A stretch of 46,065 nucleotides of DNA from Paludibacteraceae bacterium (GCA_024401435.1 JAKSLB010000024.1:1-46065); one strand, 5' to 3'; positions 14,270 through 23,966 are shown, counted from the stretch's first letter. Notes: generated by a model from the sequence alone, not told the origin. Program-made: numbers and translations.

Positions 14270-16087
14270 TTATTGCCCTTTTTTTAATACCATTTCACAA
14301 TTTTTACAATCGAAAAACAATTGAATTTCTTTATTCGTATTACTTACTAAATAGAGAGGTTCATTAAGTTTTTCTTTTGTTTCTTTTGGACAGAATCCTA
14401 ATGCATATTTAATGCAATGTTTACATCTCATTAATTCTGCATCTTTAGGTTCTTTTATTTCAAATGAATCATCAATCTTATTTACGTTATGTTTTTGATA
14501 AAATAAACGAGCCTTTTGATTATGCACATTCCCTCTGTAGTCTAATTGGTCTTGTACATATGAATGGTTTGTCTCTTTTCGTTCGATTGTGTTTCTAATT
14601 CTACTGTTTTCTCTTTCTTTTTCTATTTGTGAAATCAATTGTCGTCTGACTTCCGCTAACGTTGATGTTTGGAAAAAGTAGACATTTTTTGTGTTAATCT
14701 TCACATCCTCTATAAGAAAGTCGGTATCTCCACTTTTCTTTAATGTGCGTACAATATTATCTAATTGTTTTTCTGGATTATTAGCAATCTCTTTAATGCA
14801 AATCAATTCTTTTTGCGATGTTTTCCCATCTTCGTCTGTGATGGAGAAAAGGAATCCGTTGTCTTTTTCTTCAACAAGAATAGTTGCCCTGATTTTTCGT
14901 TCTGCGGATTTTTTAGATAAGAGAGATTCGAATTTCTGATCAAAATTGCGGAATAGGATAGTTCCTGGTTTTATGGCAATTCGTTCTGCTGGTGTGATTT
15001 GATATCCATCAGCTCTATTTGCTTTAAATCCGCAAAACTGTTCGTCTGTATTTAAAAAGCAGAATCCATCTCCGTTATTTAGTTCTTTTGTGGTTTGTAT
15101 GGTAATCGTATGTGAATCGCATTTTATGACTTTCCCAATCTCTTCACCAAAGGATTTGGGTGTGTTAAAAGAAAAAATGTTTTTGTTTCTTCCGTGTAAG
15201 AAATAATTTGTTGAGCCTCTATGAAAGCTTTTTTCAATGTTAGGAAGGAAGAAAAAAGTACATTTTCCAGAACTTGCTTGGTGATATTGATCGTTACCTT
15301 CTAGTAGATTGTCAAGTTGTTGGCGATAGTAGGCAGTGACATTTTTTACATAGTTGATATCTTTTAATCTACCTTCAATTTTTAATGAACTAATACCTGC
15401 GTCTATCAATTCTTTTAAATGAGAGGATAGATTGAAATCTTTTAATGATAATAGGTATTTATCCTTAGCAAGAATTTTACCAGTTCGGTCTTTTAGCGAG
15501 TAGGGGAGTCGACACATTTGTGCACAAACACCTCTGTTGGCACTCCTTCCGCAAAGACTTTGACTGAGGTAACATTGACCGCTATAACATACACAGAGGG
15601 CACCATGGACAAACCCTTCCAGTTTAACATTCGTATGTTCGTGAATTTCTTTGATTTTATCAATGCCCAGTTCTCGAGCTAAAACGACCTGTTCGAATCC
15701 CGCATGTTCAAGGAACTGAACTTTTTCCACACTTCGGTTATCCATTTGTGTACTTGCGTGAAGAGGAATAGGAGGTAAATTAAGTTGAGTGAAACCCATG
15801 TCTTGAATAATAAGGGCATCAGTTCCTATATTATAAAGTTGGTGAATCGTCTTTTGGGTTTGTTCTAATTCTTCATCCGTTAGGATGGTGTTTAGGGCAA
15901 CATATATTTTAGCGTAGAATTTGTGAGCGTAGGTGATTAGTTTTTCAATATCTTCGATGCTATTGGAGGCGTTCGCTCTGGCACTAAATTGAGGAGCTCC
16001 GATATAAACAGCATCAGCACCGTGATTGATGGCTTCAATACCATGCTCGATAGTTTTCGCAGGAGATAGAAGTTCAATCAATCGCAT
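14270..16087 (-). CDS. U32-family peptidase-like RNA hydroxylation protein
   Basis: The 605-aa protein starts with the U32 fold: MRLIELLSPAKTIEHGIEA, HGADAVYIGAPQFSAR, LHASTQMDN, and the cysteine-rich GALCVCYSGQCYLSQSLCGRS followed by NRGVCAQMCRLPY. The four cysteines there likely hold an iron-sulfur cluster. A DUF3656-like beta domain follows, and a C-terminal zinc- or cluster-like part with CKHC and CKNC. Enterobacterial relatives (RlhA, TrhP) hydroxylate 23S rRNA C2501 or tRNA U34, and the length is closest to RlhA; which of these applies here is uncertain. It lies 8 nt after metA and is probably co-transcribed. Confidence 0.82.
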   Translation of the reverse strand: MRLIELLSPAKTIEHGIEAINHGADAVYIGAPQFSARANASNSIEDIEKLITYAHKFYAKIYVALNTILTDEELEQTQKTIHQLYNIGTDALIIQDMGFTQLNLPPIPLHASTQMDNRSVEKVQFLEHAGFEQVVLARELGIDKIKEIHEHTNVKLEGFVHGALCVCYSGQCYLSQSLCGRSANRGVCAQMCRLPYSLKDRTGKILAKDKYLLSLKDFNLSSHLKELIDAGISSLKIEGRLKDINYVKNVTAYYRQQLDNLLEGNDQYHQASSGKCTFFFLPNIEKSFHRGSTNYFLHGRNKNIFSFNTPKSFGEEIGKVIKCDSHTITIQTTKELNNGDGFCFLNTDEQFCGFKANRADGYQITPAERIAIKPGTILFRNFDQKFESLLSKKSAERKIRATILVEEKDNGFLFSITDEDGKTSQKELICIKEIANNPEKQLDNIVRTLKKSGDTDFLIEDVKINTKNVYFFQTSTLAEVRRQLISQIEKERENSRIRNTIERKETNHSYVQDQLDYRGNVHNQKARLFYQKHNVNKIDDSFEIKEPKDAELMRCKHCIKYALGFCPKETKEKLNEPLYLVSNTNKEIQLFFDCKNCEMVLKKGQ

Positions 16088-16095
16088 GAGAAGAT

Positions 16096-17013
16096 TTATT
16101 TGATTTTGTTGATATCAAATGGAGTGCTTTGATAGACGAAGTAATTTAACCAATTGACAAATAGTAGATTGGCATGGCTTCTCCAACGGACAATAGGCTT
16201 CTTCTCAGGATCATCGTCTTGAAAATAGTTTTTAGGAATATCTATCTCTAATCCCTTTTCTTTGTCACGGAAATATTCGTCTCTCAATGTGTTTGGAGCA
16301 TATTCAGAGTGCCCCATTACGTAAATTTCTCTTCCTTTTTTTGCTTGGACAATATAAACACCAGCGTCGGGAGATTCAGATAGTAGTTTTAAGGAAGAAT
16401 TTTTAAGAATATCTTCTTTTCTAACTTCTGTATGGCGACTGTGAGGAACGAAAAATTCATCGTCAAAACCTCTGAAAATAGGGTTTTTAGGATCTAGAAC
16501 CACATGTTTGAAAATTCCAAACATTTTTTTGTCTAGTTTGTATTTCGGAATGTTGTAATGATAGTATAAGCCAGCTTGGGCAGCCCAACAGATGTAGATG
16601 GTGGATTGTACGTGAGTTTTACTCCATTCGAATATTTCGGTTATTTCGTTCCAATAAGAAACCTCTTCGTACTCCATGTTTTCTAGAGGGGCTCCTGTGA
16701 TAATCATGCCGTCATAGCGATTTTCTTTCAAAAGTTCGAAGTCTTTGTAGAACATTTTCATGTGTTCTATAGGTGTATTCTTAGACGTGTGACTTTTAAT
16801 TTTCATAAATTCCAATTCGATTTGAAGAGGAGAATTAGAAAGTAGACGTACTAAGTCAGTTTCGGTTGTGATTTTCAGTGGCATTAGGTTAAGAATGATG
16901 ATTTTCAGCGGTCTAATGTCTTGGTGAGAGGCTGAATTGCTATCTTTTACAAAGATATTTTCTTTTTCTAATGCCTTGATGGCTGGTAAATCAATAGGTA
17001 TATTTAACGGCAT
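16096..17013 (-). CDS. metA: homoserine O-acetyltransferase (MetA type)
   Basis: MetA acylates homoserine in the first committed step of methionine synthesis. The 305-aa protein has the family length and catalytic set: Cys142 in YICWAAQAG, and His235 and Glu237 in GHSEYAP. Residue 111 is Glu (GAPLE). From published work on this family, Glu111 selects acetyl-CoA whereas Gly111, as in E. coli, selects succinyl-CoA, so I predict the acetyl form despite common 'succinyltransferase' labels. It shares a 116-bp divergent promoter region with ruvX. Confidence 0.93.
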   Translation of the reverse strand: MPLNIPIDLPAIKALEKENIFVKDSNSASHQDIRPLKIIILNLMPLKITTETDLVRLLSNSPLQIELEFMKIKSHTSKNTPIEHMKMFYKDFELLKENRYDGMIITGAPLENMEYEEVSYWNEITEIFEWSKTHVQSTIYICWAAQAGLYYHYNIPKYKLDKKMFGIFKHVVLDPKNPIFRGFDDEFFVPHSRHTEVRKEDILKNSSLKLLSESPDAGVYIVQAKKGREIYVMGHSEYAPNTLRDEYFRDKEKGLEIDIPKNYFQDDDPEKKPIVRWRSHANLLFVNWLNYFVYQSTPFDINKIK

Positions 17014-17038
17014 TTTTATCGAATTTTGAAATTTGATG

Positions 17039-17046
17039 CAAAGATA
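17039..17046 (-). promoter_or_regulatory. -7 box of the metA promoter
   Basis: The minus strand reads TATCTTTG, an exact TAnnTTTG box, 25 bp before the metA start. Confidence 0.6.
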
Positions 17047-17090
17047 GTCTTTTGTTGCCTATCCACCTTGATTTTTTGTTAGAAAGTTAT

Positions 17091-17121
17091 TTTTGATAAA
17101 GGTGTTTTTTCCCTATCTTTG
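17091..17121 (+). promoter_or_regulatory. promoter of the ruvX-def operon
   Basis: TTTTG (17091-17095) and TATCTTTG (17114-17121) fit the Bacteroidota -33 and -7 boxes with an 18-bp spacer. The start codon is only 8 bp downstream of the -7 box, so the transcript would be nearly leaderless. Confidence 0.65.
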
Positions 17122-17129
17122 CAAAAGAT

Positions 17130-17555
17130 ATGGGAAGATTGTTAGCCATTGATTATGGTCGAAAGCGGGTGGGTATTGCTGTTACTGATCCGTTAAAGAT
17201 TGTCGCCAACGGATTGAAGACTGTTGCGAGTGGGGATGTGTATGAGTTTTTAACAGAATATACAGCTAAGGAAACAGTAGAAAAATTTATTGTTGGTTTA
17301 CCTAAAACGATGCAAAACGAAGAGTCTGAATCCATGAAATATATTAAACCATTTGTAGCTGGTTTGAAGAAACGTTTCCCAACGATTCCTGTTGAAATGT
17401 ATGATGAGCGATTTACATCGGTGATTGCACATCGTGCGATGTTGGAGGGCGGATTAAAGAAAAAAGATCGACAGAACAAAGCTTTAGTGGATGAAATGAG
17501 TGCGACAATCATTTTACAATCTTATATGGAATCGAAAAATAATTTAAATTTTTGA
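17130..17555 (+). CDS. ruvX: YqgF/RuvX Holliday-junction resolvase-like nuclease
   Basis: The 141-aa protein has the RNase H-like fold of YqgF: LLAIDYGRKRVGIAVTD with the first catalytic aspartate, FIVGLPKTM, YDERFTSVIA and a late DEMSATIIL. Family members are essential in many bacteria and take part in pre-16S rRNA 5'-end processing, with a proposed Holliday-junction activity. Only 2 nt separate it from def. Confidence 0.93.
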   Translation: MGRLLAIDYGRKRVGIAVTDPLKIVANGLKTVASGDVYEFLTEYTAKETVEKFIVGLPKTMQNEESESMKYIKPFVAGLKKRFPTIPVEMYDERFTSVIAHRAMLEGGLKKKDRQNKALVDEMSATIILQSYMESKNNLNF

Positions 17556-17557
17556 TA

Positions 17558-18112
17558 ATGATATATCCAATAGTTGTTTATGGAAGTCCTGTATTAAGAC
17601 AGGAGACAGTTGAAATAGATCGTTCTTATCCGGAATTATCTAAATTAATTGAAGATATGTTTGACACGATGTATAATGCGGATGGTATAGGTCTTGCAGC
17701 TCCGCAGATCGGATTGTCTATTCGCTTGTTTGTTATAGATGCAGATGCATTGGCAGAGGATTTTCCTGAATGCAAGGGATTTAAGAAGGCGTTTATTAAT
17801 CCTCAAATAATAGAAGAAAGTGATGACTTAGAATCTTATAGTGAAGGTTGTTTAAGTTTACCTGGTATTTCAGAAACAGTAAAAAGACCATCTAAGATTC
17901 GTATAAAATATTTGAATGAGAATTTCGAACTTTGTGAGGATGTGTATGAGCATTTTCAAGCACGTGTGGTACAGCATGAGTATGATCATTTGCAAGGGCA
18001 TGTGTTCATTGATCACATATCTCCGATTCGTCGTCAGATGAATAAGTCAAAATTATCTAATATGGCTAAGGGAAAGGTTCGTTGCCATTATCGTGTAAAA
18101 TTGCAGAAATAA
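17558..18112 (+). CDS. def: peptide deformylase
   Basis: Def removes the formyl group from new proteins. The 184-aa protein has all three motifs: GIGLAAPQIG (43-52), EGCLSLPG with metal ligand Cys98, and QHEYDH with His140, Glu141 and His144. ATG 17558 is chosen over an in-frame TTG at 17552 that overlaps the ruvX stop. It sits between ruvX and a TPR gene in a tight operon. Confidence 0.95.
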   Translation: MIYPIVVYGSPVLRQETVEIDRSYPELSKLIEDMFDTMYNADGIGLAAPQIGLSIRLFVIDADALAEDFPECKGFKKAFINPQIIEESDDLESYSEGCLSLPGISETVKRPSKIRIKYLNENFELCEDVYEHFQARVVQHEYDHLQGHVFIDHISPIRRQMNKSKLSNMAKGKVRCHYRVKLQK

Positions 18113-18113
18113 T

Positions 18114-18383
18114 ATGGAATTATCCGATTTGAAAGAAAGATTATATGAGGGTGTCACTGACAAACTAATCGAAGATTTTAAAGAATATGTTTCCGCCCAT
18201 CCTTCTTCTGATGAAGCCTATTTTTTATTAGGAAATGCATATCGTAGACAAGAAAATTGGGAAGATGCTTTAAATTCGTATCAAAATGCGATGGATATAA
18301 ATCCAGATTCTCCTGCGAAACTTGCATATGATGCAATTCAGGAAGTTTTAGCTTTTTACAATAAGGATATGTATAATCAATAA
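18114..18383 (+). CDS. small tetratricopeptide-repeat protein
   Basis: The 89-aa protein contains about one and a half TPR units, the clearest at residues 32-65 (AYFLLGNAYRRQENWEDALNSYQNAMDINP). TPR helices bind partner proteins; the partner is unknown. It starts 1 nt after def, so the two are likely translated together. Confidence 0.85.
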   Translation: MELSDLKERLYEGVTDKLIEDFKEYVSAHPSSDEAYFLLGNAYRRQENWEDALNSYQNAMDINPDSPAKLAYDAIQEVLAFYNKDMYNQ

Positions 18384-18402
18384 TTCGTATTGTAATATTT
18401 AG

Positions 18403-18410
18403 TATATTTG
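18403..18410 (+). promoter_or_regulatory. -7 box before the DoxX/MauE gene
   Basis: TATATTTG is an exact TAnnTTTG box lying 23 bp before the start codon at 18434. No good -33 box is visible. Confidence 0.5.
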
Positions 18411-18433
18411 TAAGTGTTAAAATAAAATAGTTT

Positions 18434-19915
18434 ATGATTATAAGTGATAAGGTTAAGAAAATAGCAGTCGTTATAGCAAGAGTTTTCTTGGGTATTGTTT
18501 TTGTTTTTTCTGGATATGCAAAAGCGGTTGATCCTTTAGGCTCTAATTATAAAATTCAGGATTATTTAACAGCCATGGGCTTGGAGGGTTTGGCGTCTGT
18601 AGCTTTAGTGGCTGGTATTCTATTGGCTGCATTTGAATTCCTATTAGGTGTGTGTCTTCTTTTAGGCGCTAATTTAAAACAGACTTCCATTCTGACTATA
18701 TTGTTGATGGCGTTTATGACTCCATTGACGTTGTGGATTGCCATAGCAAATCCTGTTTCTGATTGTGGTTGTTTTGGTGATGCATTGATATTGACTAATT
18801 GGCAAACGTTTTGGAAAAATGTTTTATTCTCTGCTTTAGCAGTTTTAATTTTTCTTTGGCATAAGTTCAGTCCTAAGTTGTTCACTCAACGTACGGAGTG
18901 GATTATTGCTATCTGTGCCGGTGGTTTTTCAATTTTAATTTCCTTGTATTGTTACATAAATTTACCAATCATAGATTTCCGTCCATATAAGAATGGTACT
19001 AATTTGATAGAAGCCATGAAAATGCCGGGATCTGATGAGGATATTCAGTATGTATCAGAACAATTGACCAAATTGTCGGATGGCACGCTTACAAAAGAGG
19101 CTTGTGTTGAAGCCATTTGTCAACCTCAATTTCATTTGAAAGAATCTGTCGTATTGGATATGATTGATAATTACTTGACTGAAGAAGAAAAGGATACTGA
19201 GGATTATGCACAAAGAATTTTTGACTCTTTGTCTGATAAATATGAAACCATGTTGATTTATGAGAAGGATGGTGTTGCACAAGAATTTACATTGCAAAAT
19301 TATCCAAAAGATGATCCAGCATGGAAATATGTGGATTCAAAAAATGAATTGAAAGAAAAAGGCTATGAACCACCTATTCATGATTTTACAATGGAGCATC
19401 CAGATGATGGAGATATTACAGAAGAAGTTCTTGCTAATCCTGGATATACATTCTTGTTGGTATCTTATCGTGTAGAAAAAGCTTCTACAAACAAAAGAAA
19501 AGTAATCAAAGCGATATATGATTATTGCCTGCAAAATGATTATAAATTTTATTGCTTGACAGCTACAGGTTTGAATACGAAAGAAATGCAAGAATATAAG
19601 GTTGAAATGGGTGGCGTTGAATATCCATTTGTGAATACGGATGAGATTACTTTGAAGACTATTGTTCGTTCAAATCCTGGTCTTGTATTGATTAAGAATG
19701 GCGTTGTTATTAATAAATGGAGTGATAAAAACATGCCGACATTTACGGAACCATTGGAGAATTCTCCGAGGGGACAAATACAACAGCCTAATGATCGACG
19801 TGTCGTCTTCTTATCAACACTATTGTTTTTAGGTGTCCTTGTTGGCGTATTTGCTATTGATAAGGTAATAGCATTGATGGTTGATAAGTTAAAAAAAGGA
19901 AAGAATAATAATTAG
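18434..19915 (+). CDS. DoxX/MauE-family membrane protein with thioredoxin-like domain
   Basis: The 493-aa protein starts with four membrane segments in about 150 residues, of DoxX/MauE type, with the conserved ISDCGCFGDAL-like cysteines (PVSDCGCFGDAL) seen in this family. A fifth segment follows at about 153-175. The middle part (about 190-290) is acidic and has no clear match. Residues 300-440 look like a thioredoxin-like fold but lack a CxxC pair, and a last helix near 460-480 anchors the end. I recall this architecture as a conserved Bacteroidales family named after BT_3928. A redox or quinone-linked role is inferred from the DoxX part. A second gene pair may begin here, with tpiA next. 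Confidence 0.8.
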   Translation: MIISDKVKKIAVVIARVFLGIVFVFSGYAKAVDPLGSNYKIQDYLTAMGLEGLASVALVAGILLAAFEFLLGVCLLLGANLKQTSILTILLMAFMTPLTLWIAIANPVSDCGCFGDALILTNWQTFWKNVLFSALAVLIFLWHKFSPKLFTQRTEWIIAICAGGFSILISLYCYINLPIIDFRPYKNGTNLIEAMKMPGSDEDIQYVSEQLTKLSDGTLTKEACVEAICQPQFHLKESVVLDMIDNYLTEEEKDTEDYAQRIFDSLSDKYETMLIYEKDGVAQEFTLQNYPKDDPAWKYVDSKNELKEKGYEPPIHDFTMEHPDDGDITEEVLANPGYTFLLVSYRVEKASTNKRKVIKAIYDYCLQNDYKFYCLTATGLNTKEMQEYKVEMGGVEYPFVNTDEITLKTIVRSNPGLVLIKNGVVINKWSDKNMPTFTEPLENSPRGQIQQPNDRRVVFLSTLLFLGVLVGVFAIDKVIALMVDKLKKGKNNN

Positions 19916-19957
19916 AAAAATATAAACTGATTATAAATTATTTAAATTTCAAGTACA

Positions 19958-20713
19958 ATGAGAAAGAATATTGTAGCAGGAAACTGGAAAATGAACAAGA
20001 CTCTTCAAGAAGGTCTTGAGTTAGCAAAGGGCTTGGATGCTGCTTTGAAAGGTAAAAAATTAAATTGCGATGTTATCATCGGAACTCCATTTATTCACTT
20101 GGCAAGTGTTGCTGCAGCTATTGATACTAAAGTTATCGCTGTTTCTGCAGAGAACTGCGCTGATAAAGAATCAGGTGCATTCACAGGTGAAGTTTCTGCA
20201 GCTATGGTTAAATCAACTGGTGCAGAATATGTAATCTTGGGTCACTCAGAACGTCGTGAATATTACCACGAGACTCCAGAAATCTTGAAAGAGAAAGTTC
20301 TTTTAGCTTTGAAGAATGGTTTGAAAGTTATCTTCTGTATCGGAGAAAGTTTGGCAGAACGTGAAGCTAACAAGCAAAATGCTGTTGTTAAAGCTGAATT
20401 GGAAGGTTCTGTATTCAATTTGTCTGCTGAAGATTTCGCTAAGATCACTATCGCTTACGAACCAATTTGGGCAATCGGTACAGGTAAGACTGCTACTGCA
20501 GATCAAGCAGAGGAAATCCACGCATACATCCGTTCTTGTGTTGCTGACAAATATGGTAAAGAAGTAGCTGATAACACTTCTATTCTTTATGGTGGATCTT
20601 GTAAAGCTTCAAACGCACCTGAATTGTTCGCAAAACCAGATATTGATGGTGGTTTAATCGGTGGTGCTTCTTTGAAAGTTGAAGACTTCTGTGGAATCAT
20701 TAATGCATTTTGA
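19958..20713 (+). CDS. tpiA: triosephosphate isomerase
   Basis: TpiA interconverts dihydroxyacetone phosphate and glyceraldehyde 3-phosphate. The 251-aa protein has every hallmark: Asn9 and Lys11 in AGNWKMNK, His96 in LGHSERR, Glu168 in [12 protein letters not shown], and GGSCK and GGASL at the phosphate site. Codon use is that of a highly expressed gene. It is 42 nt after the DoxX/MauE gene and followed by a hairpin. Confidence 0.98.
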   Translation: MRKNIVAGNWKMNKTLQEGLELAKGLDAALKGKKLNCDVIIGTPFIHLASVAAAIDTKVIAVSAENCADKESGAFTGEVSAAMVKSTGAEYVILGHSERREYYHETPEILKEKVLLALKNGLKVIFCIGESLAEREANKQNAVVKAELEGSVFNLSAEDFAKITIAYEPIWAIGTGKTATADQAEEIHAYIRSCVADKYGKEVADNTSILYGGSCKASNAPELFAKPDIDGGLIGGASLKVEDFCGIINAF

Positions 20714-20734
20714 TTCTAACGATTAGATAAATAT

Positions 20735-20760
20735 GAAAGGCGGCTTTTTAACCGCCTTTC
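20735..20760 (+). terminator. hairpin after tpiA
   Basis: GAAAGGCGG pairs with CCGCCTTTC around a short A/T loop. Only a short, broken T-rich stretch follows, so it may act as a terminator or as a 3'-end stabiliser. Confidence 0.65.
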
Positions 20761-20821
20761 GTGTTTATAAACAATTATAAACTTTTCAAGACTTTTTAGA
20801 ACCCACCTAAAAGACGAAGAT

Positions 20822-21490
20822 ATGAATAAGTTTGTTATAGTGGTAGCAGGAGGAAAAGGATTGCGTATGGGGGGCGAAATACCGAAGCAGTTTCTTCCGA
20901 TAAGTGGAAAACCGATTTTGATGAGAACCATTGATCGCTTTTTCGAATATGATTCTCATATCCAAATTGTCTTAGTTTTACCACAAGATCATTTTGATTA
21001 CTGGAAAAAACTTTGTGAGGAATATAAGTTTAAAACTCCTCATTTGCTGGTTGTTGGTGGCGCTACAAGGTATCATTCGGTCAAAAATGGTCTTTTGTCG
21101 ATTGCTTGTTCTGAGAATGATTTGGTGGCAGTTCATGATGGCGTTCGTCCTTTCGTTTCTGTTGAGACGATTGCTGAAACATTTGAAAAAGCTTCTCAAT
21201 TAGGTGCCGTTATTCCTGTGATTGATTCTGTTGATTCTTTACGTGAAGTGATAGGCTCAAAGAGTCAAGCGCGTGATAGAAATGCTTATAAATTAGTACA
21301 GACACCACAAACATTTACTTATAAAGTCTTACGTCAATCCTATAATTTAGATTATCGTGACACCTTTACAGATGATGCGTCTGTTGTAGAGGCAGCAGGT
21401 TTCGATGTCTCATTAGTAAAAGGCAATCGAGAAAATATCAAAATAACAACTACGTATGATTTGAAAATAGCTTCAGTTTTAGTTGGATGA
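20822..21490 (+). CDS. ispD: 2-C-methyl-D-erythritol 4-phosphate cytidylyltransferase
   Basis: IspD makes CDP-methylerythritol in the non-mevalonate isoprenoid pathway. The 222-aa protein has the nucleotidyltransferase start VVAGGKGLRMGGEIPKQF, GGATRYHSVKNGL, VAVHDGVRPFV and the late TDDASVVEAAG and ENIKITT. ispF of the same pathway lies at 36393-36896 on the other strand, separate from ispD. The end overlaps the start of recG by 4 nt (ATGA). Confidence 0.96.
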   Translation: MNKFVIVVAGGKGLRMGGEIPKQFLPISGKPILMRTIDRFFEYDSHIQIVLVLPQDHFDYWKKLCEEYKFKTPHLLVVGGATRYHSVKNGLLSIACSENDLVAVHDGVRPFVSVETIAETFEKASQLGAVIPVIDSVDSLREVIGSKSQARDRNAYKLVQTPQTFTYKVLRQSYNLDYRDTFTDDASVVEAAGFDVSLVKGNRENIKITTTYDLKIASVLVG

Positions 21491-23595
21491 ATCTTTCTGA
21501 AAAAGACATAACATATTTACATGGCGTGGGTCCTAAACGCGCAGATTTGCTGAAAAAAGAAATTCAGGTGTCTACGTATCAGGATATGCTTTATTATTTC
21601 CCATATCGATACATTGACAGAAGTAAATTTTATGCGATATCAGAATTGAATGAGACTTCATCCTATGTACAAATACGAGGAAGAATACTGAAGATGACAT
21701 TGGTAGGTACGGGACATAAACAGAGGGTCACTGCAATATTTTCTGATGGGGTCTCTGCTATGGAACTACTTTGGTTTAAAGGAACAAAATATGTGATGGA
21801 GGCTTATAAGGAAGGTCATGAATTCGTGGCTTTTGGTAAACCTTCATTTTTTGCAGGTAAGGTGAGTCTCGTTCATCCTGAAATGGAAACGATAGCAGAA
21901 GCGAAAACAAAACTTTCTTTGGGAGGTCTACAAGGTTTGTATAATACAAGTGAAAAAATGAAGAGTAGTTTTCTTAATTCCAAATCTGTCCAGAAATTGG
22001 AATTAGAGATTATTCAGTCATTGGGGAATAATAGAATTGATGAGGTTTTACCTGATTATTTGATTCAAGAGCATCATTTGATGTCATTGCATGATGCATT
22101 GTTAAATATTCATTTCCCGAAAGACTTGGATACTCTTCGTTTAGCACAGTTTCGATTGAAATTTGAGGAATTATTCTATATACAGATTGATATGTTGAGG
22201 AGCTCAAAAATGCGTTCACAACATTTCAAGGGATTACTATTTGAACAGATAGGGTATTATTTTAATACATTTTATAAAGAACATCTACCGTTTGATTTGA
22301 CAGGTGCACAGAAAAGAGTTTTACGAGAAATTCGTTCTGATGTAGGTAGTGGTAAACAGATGAATCGTTTACTGCAGGGGGATGTAGGTAGTGGTAAGAC
22401 ATTAGTTGCTTTGATGACTATGTTGATGGCATTAGATAACCATTATCAAGCCTGTATGATGGCACCTACGGAGATTTTGGCGACACAACATTATGAATCT
22501 TTATCTTCGATGTTGAGTCCATTAGGAATATCAATAGAATTGTTAACGGGATCCACGAAGAAGAAAGATAGGGAGCGGATATTATCTTTGTTGTCAGAGG
22601 GCGAAATCCAGATTTTGATAGGCACACATGCATTGATAGAAGATGCCGTTGTCTTTAAAAATTTAGGTGTGGCAGTGATTGATGAACAGCATCGCTTTGG
22701 AGTGGCACAGAGAGCCAAATTATGGGCAAAAAACAATCAACCACCTCATGTGTTGGTTATGACTGCAACTCCTATTCCGAGAACGTTGGCTATGACGTTG
22801 TATGGTGATTTGGATGTTTCTGTTATTGATCAATTACCTCCAGGTAGAAAACCGATTCGTACAGTTCATCGATATGATACAAAACGTGCAGATCTTTATG
22901 ATTTCATGAAGACCGAGATTGCAAAAGGACGTCAAGTCTATATTGTATATCCGATGATCCAAGAGTCAGAGAAATCGGATTATGAAAATTTGGAATCAGG
23001 ATATGCTAAATTGCAAAATGTTTTTCCTGAGCCAGAATATCATATAGGAATGGTTCATGGAAAGATGAAGCCTGCAGAAAAAGATGAAGTGATGCAAAAA
23101 TTTGTATCTGGCATGTTAAATGTGTTAGTTGCAACGACAGTGATTGAAGTGGGAGTGAATGTTCCCAATGCATCGGTGATGATGATTGAAAGTGCAGAGC
23201 GTTTTGGTTTGTCTCAATTGCATCAGTTACGAGGACGTGTGGGACGTGGTGCTGATCAGTCCTATTGTGTGTTGATGACGTCAGTGAAATTATCGAAAGA
23301 AAGTCGTCAGAGAATGGATGTTATGGTGCGTACCAATGATGGTTTTGAAATATCGGAAGTGGATTTAAAAATGAGAGGGCCTGGAGATATTGAAGGAACA
23401 CAACAAAGTGGAATAGCATTAAATTTGAAAATTGCGAATTTGGCAACAGATGGACAGATTATTCAGTTTTCGAGAGATGTTGCGAAGAAGGTACTAGAGG
23501 AGGATCCAAATTTAGTGGAGGAAAAGAATCGTCTAATCAATTTGAAAATACAGGAGTTAGTGAAAAATAAAAAGAATTGGGGCGTAATTAGTTAG
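21487..23595 (+). CDS. recG: ATP-dependent DNA helicase RecG
   Basis: RecG remodels stalled replication forks and branched DNA. The 702-aa protein has the N-terminal wedge domain (OB fold near 60-150), then superfamily 2 helicase motifs: Walker A QGDVGSGKTLVAL, MAPTEILATQHY, DEQHRFGV in place of DEAD, MTATPIPRTLAM, and in the second half TVIEVGVNVPNA and QLHQLRGRVGRG. Full length for the family. Translationally coupled to ispD by the 4-nt overlap. Confidence 0.97.
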   Translation: MNLSEKDITYLHGVGPKRADLLKKEIQVSTYQDMLYYFPYRYIDRSKFYAISELNETSSYVQIRGRILKMTLVGTGHKQRVTAIFSDGVSAMELLWFKGTKYVMEAYKEGHEFVAFGKPSFFAGKVSLVHPEMETIAEAKTKLSLGGLQGLYNTSEKMKSSFLNSKSVQKLELEIIQSLGNNRIDEVLPDYLIQEHHLMSLHDALLNIHFPKDLDTLRLAQFRLKFEELFYIQIDMLRSSKMRSQHFKGLLFEQIGYYFNTFYKEHLPFDLTGAQKRVLREIRSDVGSGKQMNRLLQGDVGSGKTLVALMTMLMALDNHYQACMMAPTEILATQHYESLSSMLSPLGISIELLTGSTKKKDRERILSLLSEGEIQILIGTHALIEDAVVFKNLGVAVIDEQHRFGVAQRAKLWAKNNQPPHVLVMTATPIPRTLAMTLYGDLDVSVIDQLPPGRKPIRTVHRYDTKRADLYDFMKTEIAKGRQVYIVYPMIQESEKSDYENLESGYAKLQNVFPEPEYHIGMVHGKMKPAEKDEVMQKFVSGMLNVLVATTVIEVGVNVPNASVMMIESAERFGLSQLHQLRGRVGRGADQSYCVLMTSVKLSKESRQRMDVMVRTNDGFEISEVDLKMRGPGDIEGTQQSGIALNLKIANLATDGQIIQFSRDVAKKVLEEDPNLVEEKNRLINLKIQELVKNKKNWGVIS

Positions 23596-23684
23596 ATGTA
23601 AATCATTTGTCTAATAGTTAGAATTCAATAAATTAGAGAAGAGCCTATGAAGGTTGTGTGGATATAGATAATCTTGTGAGGTGA

Positions 23685-23966
23685 CTAACGCTCTTCCTGT
23701 TCTTCGAGCTTGTGCTTGTTTATATATATGTCGCTAAACAGTGCATATGCATAAAAGACAAAAAACAAACAGATAAACCAAAGATTAGAAACCAATAAGT
23801 AACCTTTAAAAAAATTCACACATAAAACACATGATATAATGCAAATGATTGCACAAATCAACAACCCCCTTTTATCAAAAAAATGCCATAAAGGAGGTAA
23901 CGCCAACAAAGATGAAAAAAAATAAATTTCATAACTAGAGAATAGACTAAAAAAAATACTATCCAA
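23685..23966 (-). pseudogene. 3' part of a membrane protein split by a frameshift
   Basis: This 93-codon frame opens at a TTG and has two or three hydrophobic segments (about 5-25, 33-50 and 57-78) and a charged end (KHKLEEQEER). Its first 109 nt overlap the end of the next frame upstream, and the two look like one 180-residue polytopic protein. The frames would join if the T8 tract read at plus 23949-23956 had one more T. I recognise no family. It could be an inactive gene, a phase-variable gene, a -1 frameshift product or a sequencing error. Confidence 0.5.
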
